Of a stretch of DNA of 64,000 nucleotides, positions 54,741 through 64,000 are shown one piece after another. The translations under genes were made by a program, and so were the position numbers. The notes under the pieces were generated by a model. The model saw nothing but the letters and a program-made list of their open reading frames with translations. It ran no database searches and was not told the DNA's origin. Numbering within the stretch: position 1 is the first letter of the stretch; each line of letters starts with the position of its first letter. Origin of the DNA: Cordylochernes scorpioides. Taxonomy: Eukaryota; Arthropoda; Arachnida; Pseudoscorpiones; Chernetidae. The stretch covers positions 23,270,116-23,334,115 of the forward strand of contig CP092879.1 of the NCBI GenBank assembly GCA_030710605.1, given 5' to 3'.

Positions 54741-55813
54741 TATATAAATATGAAGCATATATTGGATCTAAATTTATTAAACAGCCAATATTTCTAGGGG
54801 CAACACGCCTCTCTTTATCAAGGCTTTTGATTTAAACTAAATCACGTGGGCATGTGATCCACTCGGGCTATACAAGATCAAAGTAAGAAACTATCTGATG
54901 AAAATTCACTGTATATAAAATATATTTATAATTGTTATATTTAATAAGAATTAAAAGAGTATATAATTAAATAACCTTTTGATTAAATAGATGAAAAGAT
55001 TGATAAATATTCAGAAAAAAAAATGAGTAGGGATTATGATTCAATATGTTGTGTTGATAAATATAAATAAAAATATATTACAAGTATAAATATATGCAAA
55101 AATAATAAAAAAATAAAAATATAAAAAATAAAAAATAATATAAATAAATAATTTAGGAAGATATAAATTCTCTATAAATTTCTGGTAGGTCATATTTCCT
55201 ATTTATGCTTTCTGTATCTTTTATAGAGGCCTAGCTCTCAATATATATATTGAAAAATTAAAATATAAAAATTGATTAATTAACTTTATTAACATCATGA
55301 AACGCGATATCCCAAACAGGGATATTTGCGCCAATACATTTCACTGCATTACAGCAATTCGGCTATATACAATCCTGTTCAATTCATTATTTTACATAAA
55401 TTAACTAAAGAAAATTGTCCAAAGAGAAAGACAAACAACAAAGCAAAACACACAGAGCAAGCATCGCAGTTCTTTTTTTTTTTTCTAAGATTCCTTCTCT
55501 TTTTTCCAATTCAAGAGAAAGTTGTATATGTATTCACAAAATTGATCAAAATTTTTATACTTTTCTTTTTTGTCTACAAATTCATCAAGCTGTCCAATAC
55601 GACCAAATCTATTTTCCCTAAAATCCCGGAAAATTATGATTAGATCTATATACATTTCTCAAATATATAAAAAAATATAAAGTTATACAATAAATGATAT
55701 TCACACACATCCCTTATAAAATTAAACTTATTCTGTTAGTAATTTATATTATAATATTTTCATACACAAATTCCCCCTCCCGTCACACCCTTTATATTAA
55801 ATATATATATATA
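54741..55813. other. No gene; fragment of repeat family G
   Basis: At 54767-54825, on the minus strand, TTGATAAAGAG, a short hairpin, GAAATATTGG and ATCCAATATATGC resemble repeat family G. The rest (54830-55800) is AT-rich with a TA tract before the Helitron; open frames at 55326-55643 are low complexity. Confidence 0.45.
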
Positions 55814-56063
55814 CTAGCCGAATGACCCGGGCAACGCCCGGGGTTTTCCCGATTAAATGCTTTTATTCAAATACTATTCGTTACAATTATAAATTGGCGC
55901 CGTGGATGTCATTCTTGTATAATATATAAATGAGTTCTAAAAATTGTGAAAAAAAAAAAATGCATCGGCCGGAAATCGAACCCGGGGCGCCCGCGTGGCA
56001 GGCGAGCATTCTACCACTGAACCAAAAGCAAACGGTGACAGAATTAAGAACGCATGACGCTGA
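55814..56063 (-). mobile_element. Non-autonomous Helitron, copy 2 (250 bp) with tRNA cargo
   Basis: On the minus strand it starts TCAGCGTCATGCGTTC after A and ends with the GC hairpin and CTAG (55817-55814), followed by T. The 5' 40 bases (to GTTTGCTTTT) and the 3' 107 bases match the copy at 11351-12063. Between them lies a tRNA-Gly sequence with a T-run, absent from the other copy. Confidence 0.8.
55962..56033 (-). pseudogene. tRNA-Gly(GCC) pseudogene inside a Helitron
   Basis: Minus strand: D-arm GGTTCAGTGGTAGAAT (A box), anticodon arm CTCGC-CTGCCAC-GCGGG with GCC anticodon, T-arm CCGGG-TTCGATT-TCCGG (B box, one G-U pair), acceptor 3' strand CCGATGC plus A, then a 12-T run that would stop RNA polymerase III. 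The 5' acceptor strand, expected GCATCGG, is replaced by Helitron sequence (TTGCTTT) and cannot pair. So the tRNA lost about its first eight bases at the junction. It may still be transcribed, but not processed to a working tRNA. Confidence 0.75.
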
Positions 56064-56145
56064 TAACTGTATACATTAATATCTGAGAAAACAATAGAAA
56101 AAAATAGAAGATAAGTGGATCAGGGGTTGATATTAAAAATAAAGA

Positions 56146-56335
56146 AGGCATCTCCTGACCACGAGCACATGTGCTTTTTAGATGGCAGAGCGCCATCTAG
56201 TGGAGCAAGAATAAACTAAACGTTTATTTAGCTTGTTTCGTGATATTTGGCCAACCCAATTTCTTGATAAATCAAGAAAAGCCATCCACGAGCGCGTTTC
56301 GCGCTGTTGGCGCTCGTCAGCCTACTCCACGTAAT
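56146..56335 (+). repeat. Repeat family H, single copy
   Basis: AAGGCATCTCCTGACCACGAG, GCACATGTGCTTTTTAGA, GGCAGAGCGCCATCTAGTGG, then CGAGCGCGTTTCGCGCTG and GTTGGCGCTCGTCAGC. Same order as 9115-9300. Confidence 0.75.
56285..56326 (-). ncRNA. Hammerhead-like core, repeat family H (decayed)
   Basis: CTGACGA (56320-56314), GCGC-CAACA-GCGC, GAAA (56300-56297) are intact. Stem I does not pair in this copy (GTAGG against CGTGG) and the cleavage triplet lacks U16.1, so it is probably inactive. Confidence 0.35.
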
Positions 56336-56840
56336 AGAGACAAAGGTCGCCTCTCCCGTCAAAACTAGGTCTCTAGGTGGACGCTTTTCAGTTTGCCAAA
56401 GCTGGTGTTGTGGCTTTGTCACCGACCCGAGGCCGCTAGTTGCGGCGACGGTCAATAGATGGCGTCTAGTTTTGACGTCTATTTTGACGGGAGAGGCGAC
56501 CTTTGTGTCTTTATATCAATATCCTCCCGGCAAAAATTCCCATCTATATTATAGCCATAGATTTGGCCCAGCCACTTTGCCAGCTAAACACCTCTTTGGC
56601 AGATTGTCAAGATTCCATTAGATCCCGTGTGGATCTGATTTAATAAAGTCCGCCCTAGACTGACGAGGGCCATTAGCCCGAAACCATGGTCTCTAGGTGG
56701 ACGCTTTTCAGTTTGCCAAAGCTGGTGTTGTGGCTTTGTTAACGACCCGAGGCCGCTATTTATGGCAACGGTCAATAGATGGCGTCTATGTTTTGACGTA
56801 TATTTTGACGGGAGAGGCGACCTTTGTCTCTTTATAGTTT
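56336..56840 (+). repeat. Retrozyme-like repeat family Z, two tandem units
   Basis: The block TCTCTAGGTGGACGCTTTTC..GCGACCTTTG starts at 56370 and again 320 bp later at 56690, so one full 320-bp monomer and one partial are in tandem. The monomer junction falls at the hammerhead cleavage site (56691/56692). The left edge (56336-56366) also carries a short inverted copy of the unit end. Metazoan retrozymes have this size, tandem layout and hammerhead type. A decayed relative is at 17612-17890. Confidence 0.7.
56654..56697 (+). ncRNA. Complete type I hammerhead ribozyme
   Basis: Stem I 5' strand CCTAGA (56654-56659), core CTGACGA (56660-56666), stem II GGGC-CATTA-GCCC (56667-56679), GAAA (56680-56683), minimal stem III CC-AT-GG (56684-56689), cleavage triplet GTC with the cut after C 56691, stem I 3' strand TCTAGG (56692-56697). 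All core bases match the hammerhead consensus and all three stems pair. The very short stem III is the form known from metazoan retrozymes and Penelope-like elements, which often cleave as dimers. Confidence 0.85.
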
Positions 56841-57010
56841 TATTTATTTATCCTCAGTTTGTACAAAGTACATTACATATGGTGATGCAATGACCCCTGT
56901 CAATCATGCGTATAATTATTTATAGATTTTTTCTATTATACAACATGACAGTTTTGTTATAAGTATTATACAATATAGGATTGTTGGTTTAAATTACCAT
57001 ATATATATAT
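56836..57010 (-). repeat. Dispersed repeat, likely LINE 3' tail (copy 2)
   Basis: Matches 1302-1490 with moderate divergence; starts with TTTTATTTATTTATCC on the plus strand. Confidence 0.45.
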
Positions 57011-57029
57011 TAACTGTAATTTAAGGACG

Positions 57030-57155
57030 CTATGTGGCGCTGAGTTTGTTTATACAAAATGTAATTCAATGACAAAGGTTGGCGTTCAGCCAACCGAAAT
57101 ATTGGCAAATAAATCTTTTAATGAATCTAATATATGCTTTTTTATTATCTAAATA
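57030..57155 (+). repeat. Repeat family G, single copy
   Basis: GGCGCTGAGTTTGTTTATAC, then AAAGGTTGGCGTTCAGCCAA with CCGAAATATTGG (7-bp stem GGTTGGC / GCCAACC), then GCAAATAAAT and TAATATATGC. Other copies are at 25.0, 60.3 and 63.1 kb. Confidence 0.7.
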
Positions 57156-58374
57156 AATAACTATGATTATTATGGTTTTACCAAGCGTACCTTTAATAGT
57201 TAAAAACCATATATGTTAAATCTAGCATTATGAATACTTACTATCACACAACAACATATACGAAAAAAAGTACTGCACTTCAAAAATATACAAAAAAATG
57301 CATGTTTTGATTCTTTTCTTTTAAACAAAATATATTATTATACTTTCATAAAATTGCACTGACATATGAATATATTCAAAAATGGGTTGCATTATAAATA
57401 AATTAAAACTATGAATAAAAAATAAAATAAATGAAAAAAACTAGTTCTGCATTACTCAAGCGTCAAGAACATATTTGTAATTTTTCAGGTAACCCGTTGA
57501 TCAATAAAACTAATTTAGGGCAAAAAGTTTGTTTCAAAAAATAAAATTGAAAGCTAATTCATCATCAAAAAATTAAAGTGTTATTAATTACTTATTTGGT
57601 TGAAATTTCTTTATTATAAAAAAAGAAGTTTCTTGAAAATATCCCTAAAATAATCCTTCGATTTTCTACATGAACCTCTATTGGTGTTTCAATCAATAAA
57701 AGCTTAGGTTAGCTTGTTTTATTTTAGAATAAATTAGCATTTTTCACATTAACCCACTCTGATTTGCATAGACATGATACATTACTAAAAATCGCTAAAA
57801 AATGCATAAATACATAGGTTTTAAGGTATGTGTGATAACTTAATACAATATAATTGGCGAAGAAAAAGCTATTATTATGAATCATTTGTATCAATGTATT
57901 CGCACTATTTTTTCAAACGGAATTCCTACACAGTTCCATCCAAATTTTATATTCACTCAATTTGTCACATCACCCGGAAAATTCCGGAAATACTTACATA
58001 AAGAGGTCTATCATAGACACAAAATTGTTCCTGCGTATAAACTGAACAAACTGCTCTTCACCTTATAAACGACTGTCCCAACTTTACAGAAGTGAGACAT
58101 CGATTGTTCCCTGATCTAAATCATTTAACTATCTTACATCATCCACTTTGTCTATATATATTTTATGAAATCTGTCGATTGATACATGTAAATTTGTAAA
58201 TATTTTTAATTCTAAGTTTTAATTTGTTTGTTTCCTCTGTAATAGGAGTAAATATATCAACATCGCACCTGCTTGATTATTAAAATAAAAAATAAATTAA
58301 AAAGGTAGATGTGATAGATGAGACTCTATAGCTCAAAATAATCCTTCAAAATATATTTTTTACAATTAAAAAAA
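57156..58374. other. No gene seen
   Basis: AT-rich; the 63-codon frame at 57877-58068 has no recognisable feature. Confidence 0.45.
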
Positions 58375-58535
58375 CTTTCCGCTATATTCCTACTGCAATG
58401 AAAAAAATAAGGGAATGGGCCTGGATCATCAGTAATGAACCCTCCATGGGTTTCTCCAGTTTAATCCGCTAAGAGGGTTCTCCTTTGATGAGCCAGACCT
58501 TTGCAATATTTTATCTTTGCAGTAAATAAGAAAAT
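58375..58535 (+). repeat. MITE family A, diverged copy
   Basis: CCTACTGCAATGAAAAAAAT, GGGCCTGGATCATCAGTAAT and TTTCTCCAGTTTAATCCGC follow family A, with an inverted right half (GATGAGCCAGACC, TTTGCAGTA). Confidence 0.55.
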
Positions 58536-58940
58536 TATTTATTTCGAAAATGGGCGAGTAAATAGTACATCATTTTGAATATAAATGGAGTGCTTATACA
58601 TTAAGGCGTTGGTCCTCTGTGGTAAACCATCCATCTTAAGATTTTAAACTATTTTATTGAGTCATCAACATTGTTTAGAATTTCGATAAAAGACTCCATT
58701 TTAAATGAGCCGAGTTTATTTTATTAGATTCTGCTCTTGGATAGAGTTAAAGCTAAGAAGACTTTCAATAAGTTTAAAAAAAGAGTATACACACATTGTT
58801 TTGAAAGCCTGTTGAAGACATTCTTGATCTGAGAGCTAGTCAAGCACATTCTAATAAAGCAATATTTCGCATTAAAAGTTTTATCTTTCTCGATCACTTA
58901 TACACTGGCAAGTGTGATTCTATAGATCTACTTCATTGAT
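58536..58940. other. No gene seen
   Basis: AT-rich spacer. Confidence 0.5.
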
Positions 58941-59170
58941 ATACACTCATGGGCAAAACTTAAGTAGATTGTACCTATTAGCATATAATTCGGAATATAG
59001 ATAACAATTCTGAAATATATTCAATACATAGTGACAACTATTGAAGACACACGAGATAACCATATCTGAACAAAATTGCCTCCGTCACCTTCAAAAAAAT
59101 AATAAAATAAAAACAGAACACCGGAGACATCAAAGACTTCCCCTTCCTTAAGTTTTGTCTAAGAGTGTAT
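58941..59170 (+). mobile_element. MITE family B copy
   Basis: Inverted ends ATACACTCATGGGCAAAACT and AAGTTTTGTCTAAGAGTGTA with TA flanks. The interior shares CACACGAGATAACC and ACATCAAAGACTTCC with the other copies. No coding capacity. Confidence 0.75.
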
Positions 59171-60248
59171 AATCTCACTTTTATCTAACAAATATTTGGA
59201 ACAATAATCGTGGATATATTGCGTAAAAGTACAGACAGAGAGGATGATTATATGTACAAGTGCTATAATTTGCACAACTTTGCAAGTTAGGTAGGTTTAA
59301 ATAATGGACTAGAATAAAACTATTGAAAAATTAATTTGCACCAAAAATATAAATGAGTTTTCGCGTGATAAGCTTGCACAAAATATATTCGAAAAGTTAT
59401 TCTGGCGAAAAAATAACTATAAGCAATGTTATGGAAGACTTAAAGGAAAGTCTCGGGACCGGTTTCCGTGTTTATCAACCCTAACCTGAACTTGACCTAG
59501 ACTGAACCTAAATTTAAACCTAACCTAACCTTACAAAAAAGCACAAGATGACGCAACTATTTTCATTTACTTGATTAAATGGAGCTTTATTAAGGAAGCT
59601 CAATTAAAGAAAACTTAAGACTTTGCTCAAAAGCTTCCTTTAATCGAATAAATAAAAAAAGTTGTGGTGTCTATCGCTTTTTTGTAATTTGTCGAAATAG
59701 CCAATCTTGTGATAATGTATAACCTAACCTTACTTAATTTCGCCATTGCTTCTAAGTATTTTTCGGTAGATAAAGGTTATTAGACATGGGGACCTGTCTC
59801 GAGACCTTCCAGACAATAAATTCTTTACAAAGTTTATAAGTAACTAGCCAGGCTGTTGACAGGTCTTCTAATAGGAAGACAGGAGCTACCTTTTGTTCCA
59901 CATTTCTTCTAGACAATAGGTTTCCTTCTTCTTTGTTCTCTCAACCAATTAATTCTCTCCAATTTCCAATTACCCTGATACCCGCATTGAACCAACAACA
60001 TTGCAAGAAAAACACCAATTGGGATATTTACTGTTCAAACATTCTGTCATTCTCTCTAATATCAACACACAACAATAGGAAGCAATCATTCTCTTATAAT
60101 GACATTAAATAATTATCTTTGTGAAGGATTTTGAAATTGCCTGTATAAGAATATATTGGAAAATACTGTTTTAGGACGAAAATCTTTTTTTTGCGCGAGG
60201 TTATGAATATGTTTTTATTTATACCTTCACGAAATATAATGAATTTAT
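59171..60248. other. No gene; telomere-like tract
   Basis: AT-rich with no ORF of note. CCTAA-type units lie at 59478-59535 and a shorter run CATAACCTAACCTT-like lies near 59720. Confidence 0.5.
59478..59535. repeat. Degenerate interstitial CCTAA/TTAGG repeat
   Basis: AACCCTAACCTGAACTTGAC, then CCTAGACTGAACCTAAAT and AACCTAACCTAACCTTA: about ten degenerate AACCT units. TTAGG is the common arthropod telomere repeat. Confidence 0.45.
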
Positions 60249-60269
60249 AAAATATTACAATTTTTGAAT

Positions 60270-60440
60270 AAAAAGGCATATATTGGAACAAAATATCATT
60301 TACTTTACCAATATTTCAGTTGGCTGAACGCCAACCTTTATCAAGGTATTATAACATATTAATAACATATTAGTTGGCGTTCACCCAACTGAAATATCGG
60401 TAAAATAAATGATATTTTGATCCAATATATGCCTTTTTAA
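60270..60440. mobile_element. Repeat family G inverted dimer with 11-bp target duplication
   Basis: Arms AAAAAGGCATATATTGG and its inverse, each with the GTTGGC..GCCAAC-type hairpin and GAAATAT. A one-sided tail of about 37 nt (to 60477) follows. AATATTACAAT occurs at 60251-60261 and again at 60478-60488. Confidence 0.75.
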
Positions 60441-60539
60441 TTGAAGAATTATTTATGGATTGCGCTAATTTCAAAACAATATTACAATATATATGAAAAA
60501 TTGTACAAAAGTGTAATTGTACTTTTTCTTTATTTAAAA

Positions 60540-60754
60540 TATACATTGAAAAAACTTAAGAAAAGTTGTAACTTTTAGCATGTATATCGGGATTATTGGA
60601 ATCACTCTGAAGTATATTTCATACACAGTGACCCTTATTGAAAACACACGAAATAGAAAAGTGTGAACAAAATTACCTCCGTATCTTTAAAACAAAAACA
60701 GACGACCGATGACACTAAAAATAAAACTTTCTTAAGGTTTGTCCATGAGTGTAT
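60540..60754 (+). mobile_element. MITE family B copy
   Basis: Starts AATATACATTGAAAAAACTT, ends GTTTGTCCATGAGTGTATG; interior CACACGAAATAGAAAAGTGT and GACGACCGATGACAC match other copies. Confidence 0.75.
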
Positions 60755-62009
60755 GTTTTAAAATTGAGAGAGGGGGAAACATAGAAAACTGTGCTATTCT
60801 TAATGACGTTTCGAAAAAAAGATGCTATTTCTAGAATTAAAGCAATATATATATATATATATATATGGAAAGGAAGTTAAAAATACATTTATATGTTTAA
60901 AGAAATAATATTTATATCGGAAAAATGCCAAATTTCATTATAACTAACTGTATTATATTTTGAAAAATAAAGAAAAATTCGAAATAGTTCAATGAACAAA
61001 AAGAAACTAAATATATTTGTTCTTATATAAAGGCAAAAGGTTTTATAATATGATAAATGTTTAAATAAAGAAAAATTCCGAAAGTTTAATGAAGTGAAAA
61101 CAAAGTTTTATAACGATTATTTTCTTTAATTGCATTTTCTCATGGCAGATAGAAATTACTGTAAGATGCTTTCTTCATCCAAATACACCACGACATTCGA
61201 TCAAACCATTATTCTCTTCCGAACATTGACTGCGTCAAATTTATATTTATAAACCAAAGAGGAGACTTTGATCAAATTTCATTGTATTCACTAATACAAT
61301 TTTACATACACAATAATAAGGTTGCATACAAATATATTGTAGGATACAATCACACATTGGTAAAATATTGACTACATAAGTACACGTTCACATAAACCGA
61401 TACAATGTTACATATAGGAAATTTTTTGAATATGCAGTTATCATAAAAACTCTACTTTCAAATCAATTTTCAAATAAAATAGTTCAGCTTTTAACTCAAA
61501 ATAACAATTATATACATCGGTTCAATCTACTCTCTAAAATTGCATTTGATTCCTATAAAAAAAAGAATCGAGAGAAATATCTATAACCTTTCAGAATTCT
61601 ATATATTTGGTAGACTAATTTATTCGAAATAAATTCTAGGTATTCCTTCCCGAATATTTGCCACGAGCCAAACAGAAATTCAATCTCGCTTTAAAATTGT
61701 TGGAAAGTTCTGCAGAAACTCTCTGAAATATCGTCAGGTATTTTTGAAAGTTCAAATTTAGAAATCGTTCTCTTTTTCATAAATTTCTTCAATATTATTG
61801 AATCACAACCTAACTGGACAATCATAAAACCATTAAAGAAAAAATAGATACACATACAATATATATTAAGACGTTTTGTTAACCTGTTTTAAAAATGGTA
61901 GCAATGCATATATTCTCACCGAATATTTTATTTTATAGATTATATATTTTTAGTCGATAATATTTATTATATAACTAAATATCTTTATAATTAAATATTG
62001 GTATTGTAC
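60755..62009. other. No gene seen; TA microsatellite
   Basis: AT-rich with a (TA)n tract at 60847-60867. No frame or repeat I can support. Confidence 0.5.
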
Positions 62010-62277
62010 CAAACCCCCCCTCCCCTCTCCCACCGGGGGAGGGAAGTACATCTGTATTTTAAGATCCTGGTAGAGCCACCCAAGACGTGAAGGCTCCTCC
62101 CGAATCGTGGGGTTAAGTAGACCACCCCAGCTAAGTCTCAGCAGGTCTGTGGACCCCACCATAAAATTCCTTTTCCCATGAACGCCCATTGTATGAATGT
62201 CGAACCAACTCACCGACTTAACGGCTGCCAAGATGGTACATCGAGCTTAGGACAGAGATGTCTGGCGGTGCATCGTG
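62010..62277 (-). other. GC-richer block of unknown origin beside the gap
   Basis: On the minus strand an open frame of 93 codons (62231-61950) reads HTMGVHGKRNFMVGSTDLLR and continues glycine/leucine-rich. The end is low complexity and the block is cut by the assembly gap. It may be a repeat consensus end or part of a gene; I do not recognise it. Confidence 0.25.
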
Positions 62278-62377
62278 NNNNNNNNNNNNNNNNNNNNNNN
62301 NNNNNNNNNNNNNNNNNNNNNNNNNNNNNNNNNNNNNNNNNNNNNNNNNNNNNNNNNNNNNNNNNNNNNNNNNNNNN
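62278..62377. other. Assembly gap (100 N)
   Basis: Exactly 100 unknown bases, the usual placeholder for a scaffold gap of unknown size. Apparent frames across it are meaningless. Confidence 0.99.
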
Positions 62378-63104
62378 GAACAATTGACCAAGATACTCCA
62401 TGAAAGGCAAAGCATAAAATTTATAACAATAACCTCAGGTATCCAAAACATTTATAAAATGAATTGTTTTAATTACTAACCTATTCGGGTGCCAATTTTA
62501 CATTAACTAAAATACAAATAATTTGATTAACACCTTTTTCTCTTCTTATAAATAATATATTTTTTACAAATTAATTTTAAGCGCTTCATTGAATATAATT
62601 TGAATATTGAAATTCTAAATTACAAACGTGATTTATTTTAGAATATTCTTTTGAAGGTATAAGTAATGAGTTCGTGTGCTTAAAAATAACGTTTTTTCTA
62701 CAAAAAACACCTTTGTTAATTATTTTATCAGTATATAAAAAATCCCTGGGTGTTTTATTAATTTTTTAAATAATCAATAACTTGCCAGAGTTAATTAAAG
62801 TAAAAATTTATTCTCTTCTTATGTATTTTTTTTTATCAAAATGTTTTTTCGAGCTTAATTTTCAATTAAGGAACAACCAGTAACATACCCCTTGGTAGCT
62901 AGAGATTAGGTTAGGTCTGCATCTTCACTTGATAGCAGGTGATACATCTGAATCTAATACAAATCCCACCTCCAAGTATAGAGTTAAAATTAAAAAGAGC
63001 AATGTGTAAAAATCATTATTAATCGAAATTTCTATTTCATATTTAAACATGAATAATCAATTCTATATTTAAATAGGTATGTTTAAATATATGTTTATTG
63101 AAAA
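62378..63104. other. No gene seen
   Basis: AT-rich spacer. Confidence 0.5.
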
Positions 63105-63320
63105 TAAAAAGGCATATTAGATTGAATAAAATAATTATTTGCCAATATTTCGGTTGGCTGAACGCCAAACCTTTATCAAGGCATTACATTTTTATATAAA
63201 CAAATTCAGGGCCGCATTTGTTTATATAAAAATGTAATGTCTTGATAAAGGCTTGGCGTTCAGCCAACCGCAATATTAGCAAAATAAATCTTTATTAAAT
63301 CCAATATATGCCTTTTTATT
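63105..63320. repeat. Repeat family G inverted dimer
   Basis: Arms AAAAAGGCATATTAGATTG and its inverse meet near 63212. Each arm has the TTGGCGTTCAGCCAA hairpin. A one-sided tail (63319-63360, ATTTAAATATGGATTGCTCT) is shared with the dimers at 60.3 and 25.0 kb. Confidence 0.75.
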
Positions 63321-63489
63321 TTCTAATGATTTAAATATGGATTGCTCTATTTTCAAAATATATCACATATAATAAAGCGTTTGTTCGTGTTTATATAACA
63401 TACACCTCTATAAACCTATAAGCTTATGTCCATAGGTTCCCTAAACACCCCTAAGCCGCCTTCCATAATAAATGTACAGGGTATATAAG

Positions 63490-63560
63490 AGAGAAAAGAT
63501 TATTTTGGCGAAACCGCTGATAAGGCTTACCACCAATGAGCCAAACCCTCTTGTTCAACA
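63490..63560 (-). repeat. MITE family A, diverged fragment
   Basis: On the minus strand GGCTCATTGGTGGTAAGCC and GCGGTTTCGCCA align with the family A interior. The open frame across it is incidental. Confidence 0.4.
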
Positions 63561-64000
63561 ACTTTACCATTTCAGTGTAAAGTCTGTAGATATATTTGAT
63601 GATATATGTGGAAATAAACACATTCCCAAAAATTTGCAGATATATTATTATTATATTATCCTTTTTTTTACAACAAAAAGGTGCGGATCAACATGTTTAT
63701 TTGTATACTCACAGAAGGTGATGTGTGTTATGCACAAAAATAAAACAACAACAACAAAGAATTAATTTGAAATGGCGCCATCTGGCGACCGTGCGACTTC
63801 ACAGACTTGTTCTATAGAAAATTAAACAATAAAAACATATAAAATACTTATAAAATTCATAAATCTATTTACAACATATATATTGATTAAATTATTAATT
63901 CAGATTTTTTTAGTAAGAACACACAATTAGGTATATATTTATATATATATAATACAATATAATATGGGTTATAATGGTAGAACGAAGTTTAACAATTATA
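63561..64000. other. No gene seen
   Basis: AT-rich; a GC-richer ATGGCGCCATCTGGCGACC near 63770 is repeat-like. Confidence 0.45.

Noticed and set aside
62178-62479. Frames that run through the N gap
   Set aside because: They are made of unknown residues.
63472-63765. A 97-codon frame
   Set aside because: Starts in a diverged MITE family A fragment and continues in low-complexity AT-rich sequence.

Overview
This is an AT-rich eukaryotic (metazoan) window. It holds one convincing host gene, an intronless glycosyltransferase family 92 gene (5397-6638, +), in a landscape almost wholly built from mobile elements of several classes and ages. Arthropod origin is my best guess: a TATA box with a TCAGT-type initiator sits at about 1039-1076, degenerate CCTAA-type telomeric repeats lie at 59478-59535, and the element types fit. 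Lineage cannot be fixed from the sequence. A 100-N gap lies at 62278-62377.

Layout. 1-2740: dispersed repeats and a decayed LTR-like segment. 2743-4062: broken mariner element with DD41D spacing and about 200-bp inverted repeats. 5397-6638: GT92 gene. 6840-18220: palindromic repeats, MITEs, a small Helitron (11351-12063) and LINE 3' remnants. 18386-21905: a Penelope-like retroelement inserted as a head-to-head inverted dimer with a 12-bp target duplication. 22000-25180: more short repeats. 25203-31356: LTR element 1 (minus strand, 870-bp LTRs), which encodes a gag-like ORF and an RNase H/integrase-zinc ORF but no reverse transcriptase. 34231-47353: decayed full-length Gypsy element (minus strand) split by a nearly intact Helitron (34776-42720, +). 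47805-47920: possible first coding exon of a host gene. 49239-54736: LTR element 2 (minus strand, 811-bp LTRs), with only a gag/protease remnant. 55814-56063: small Helitron carrying a tRNA-Gly copy. 56336-56840: two 320-bp repeats, one ending in a complete type I hammerhead ribozyme. 57000-64000: MITEs, inverted dimers and AT-rich sequence.

Three themes connect these parts. (1) Several unrelated-looking palindromes share one architecture: two inverted copies head to head, a one-sided tail of about 25-40 nt and a target duplication of 11-13 bp. That is also the architecture of the Penelope-like dimer here, so they look like short products of Penelope-type retrotransposition; many carry a hairpin followed by GAAA near the 3' end. 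(2) A full hammerhead ribozyme (56654-56697) and a decayed second hammerhead family mark retrozyme-like elements. (3) The small Helitrons share the 3' hairpin and CTAG end of the large Helitron, and the two young LTR elements lack reverse transcriptase, so both sets look mobilised in trans.

All calls come from reading the sequence and the conceptual translations. No database search was possible.
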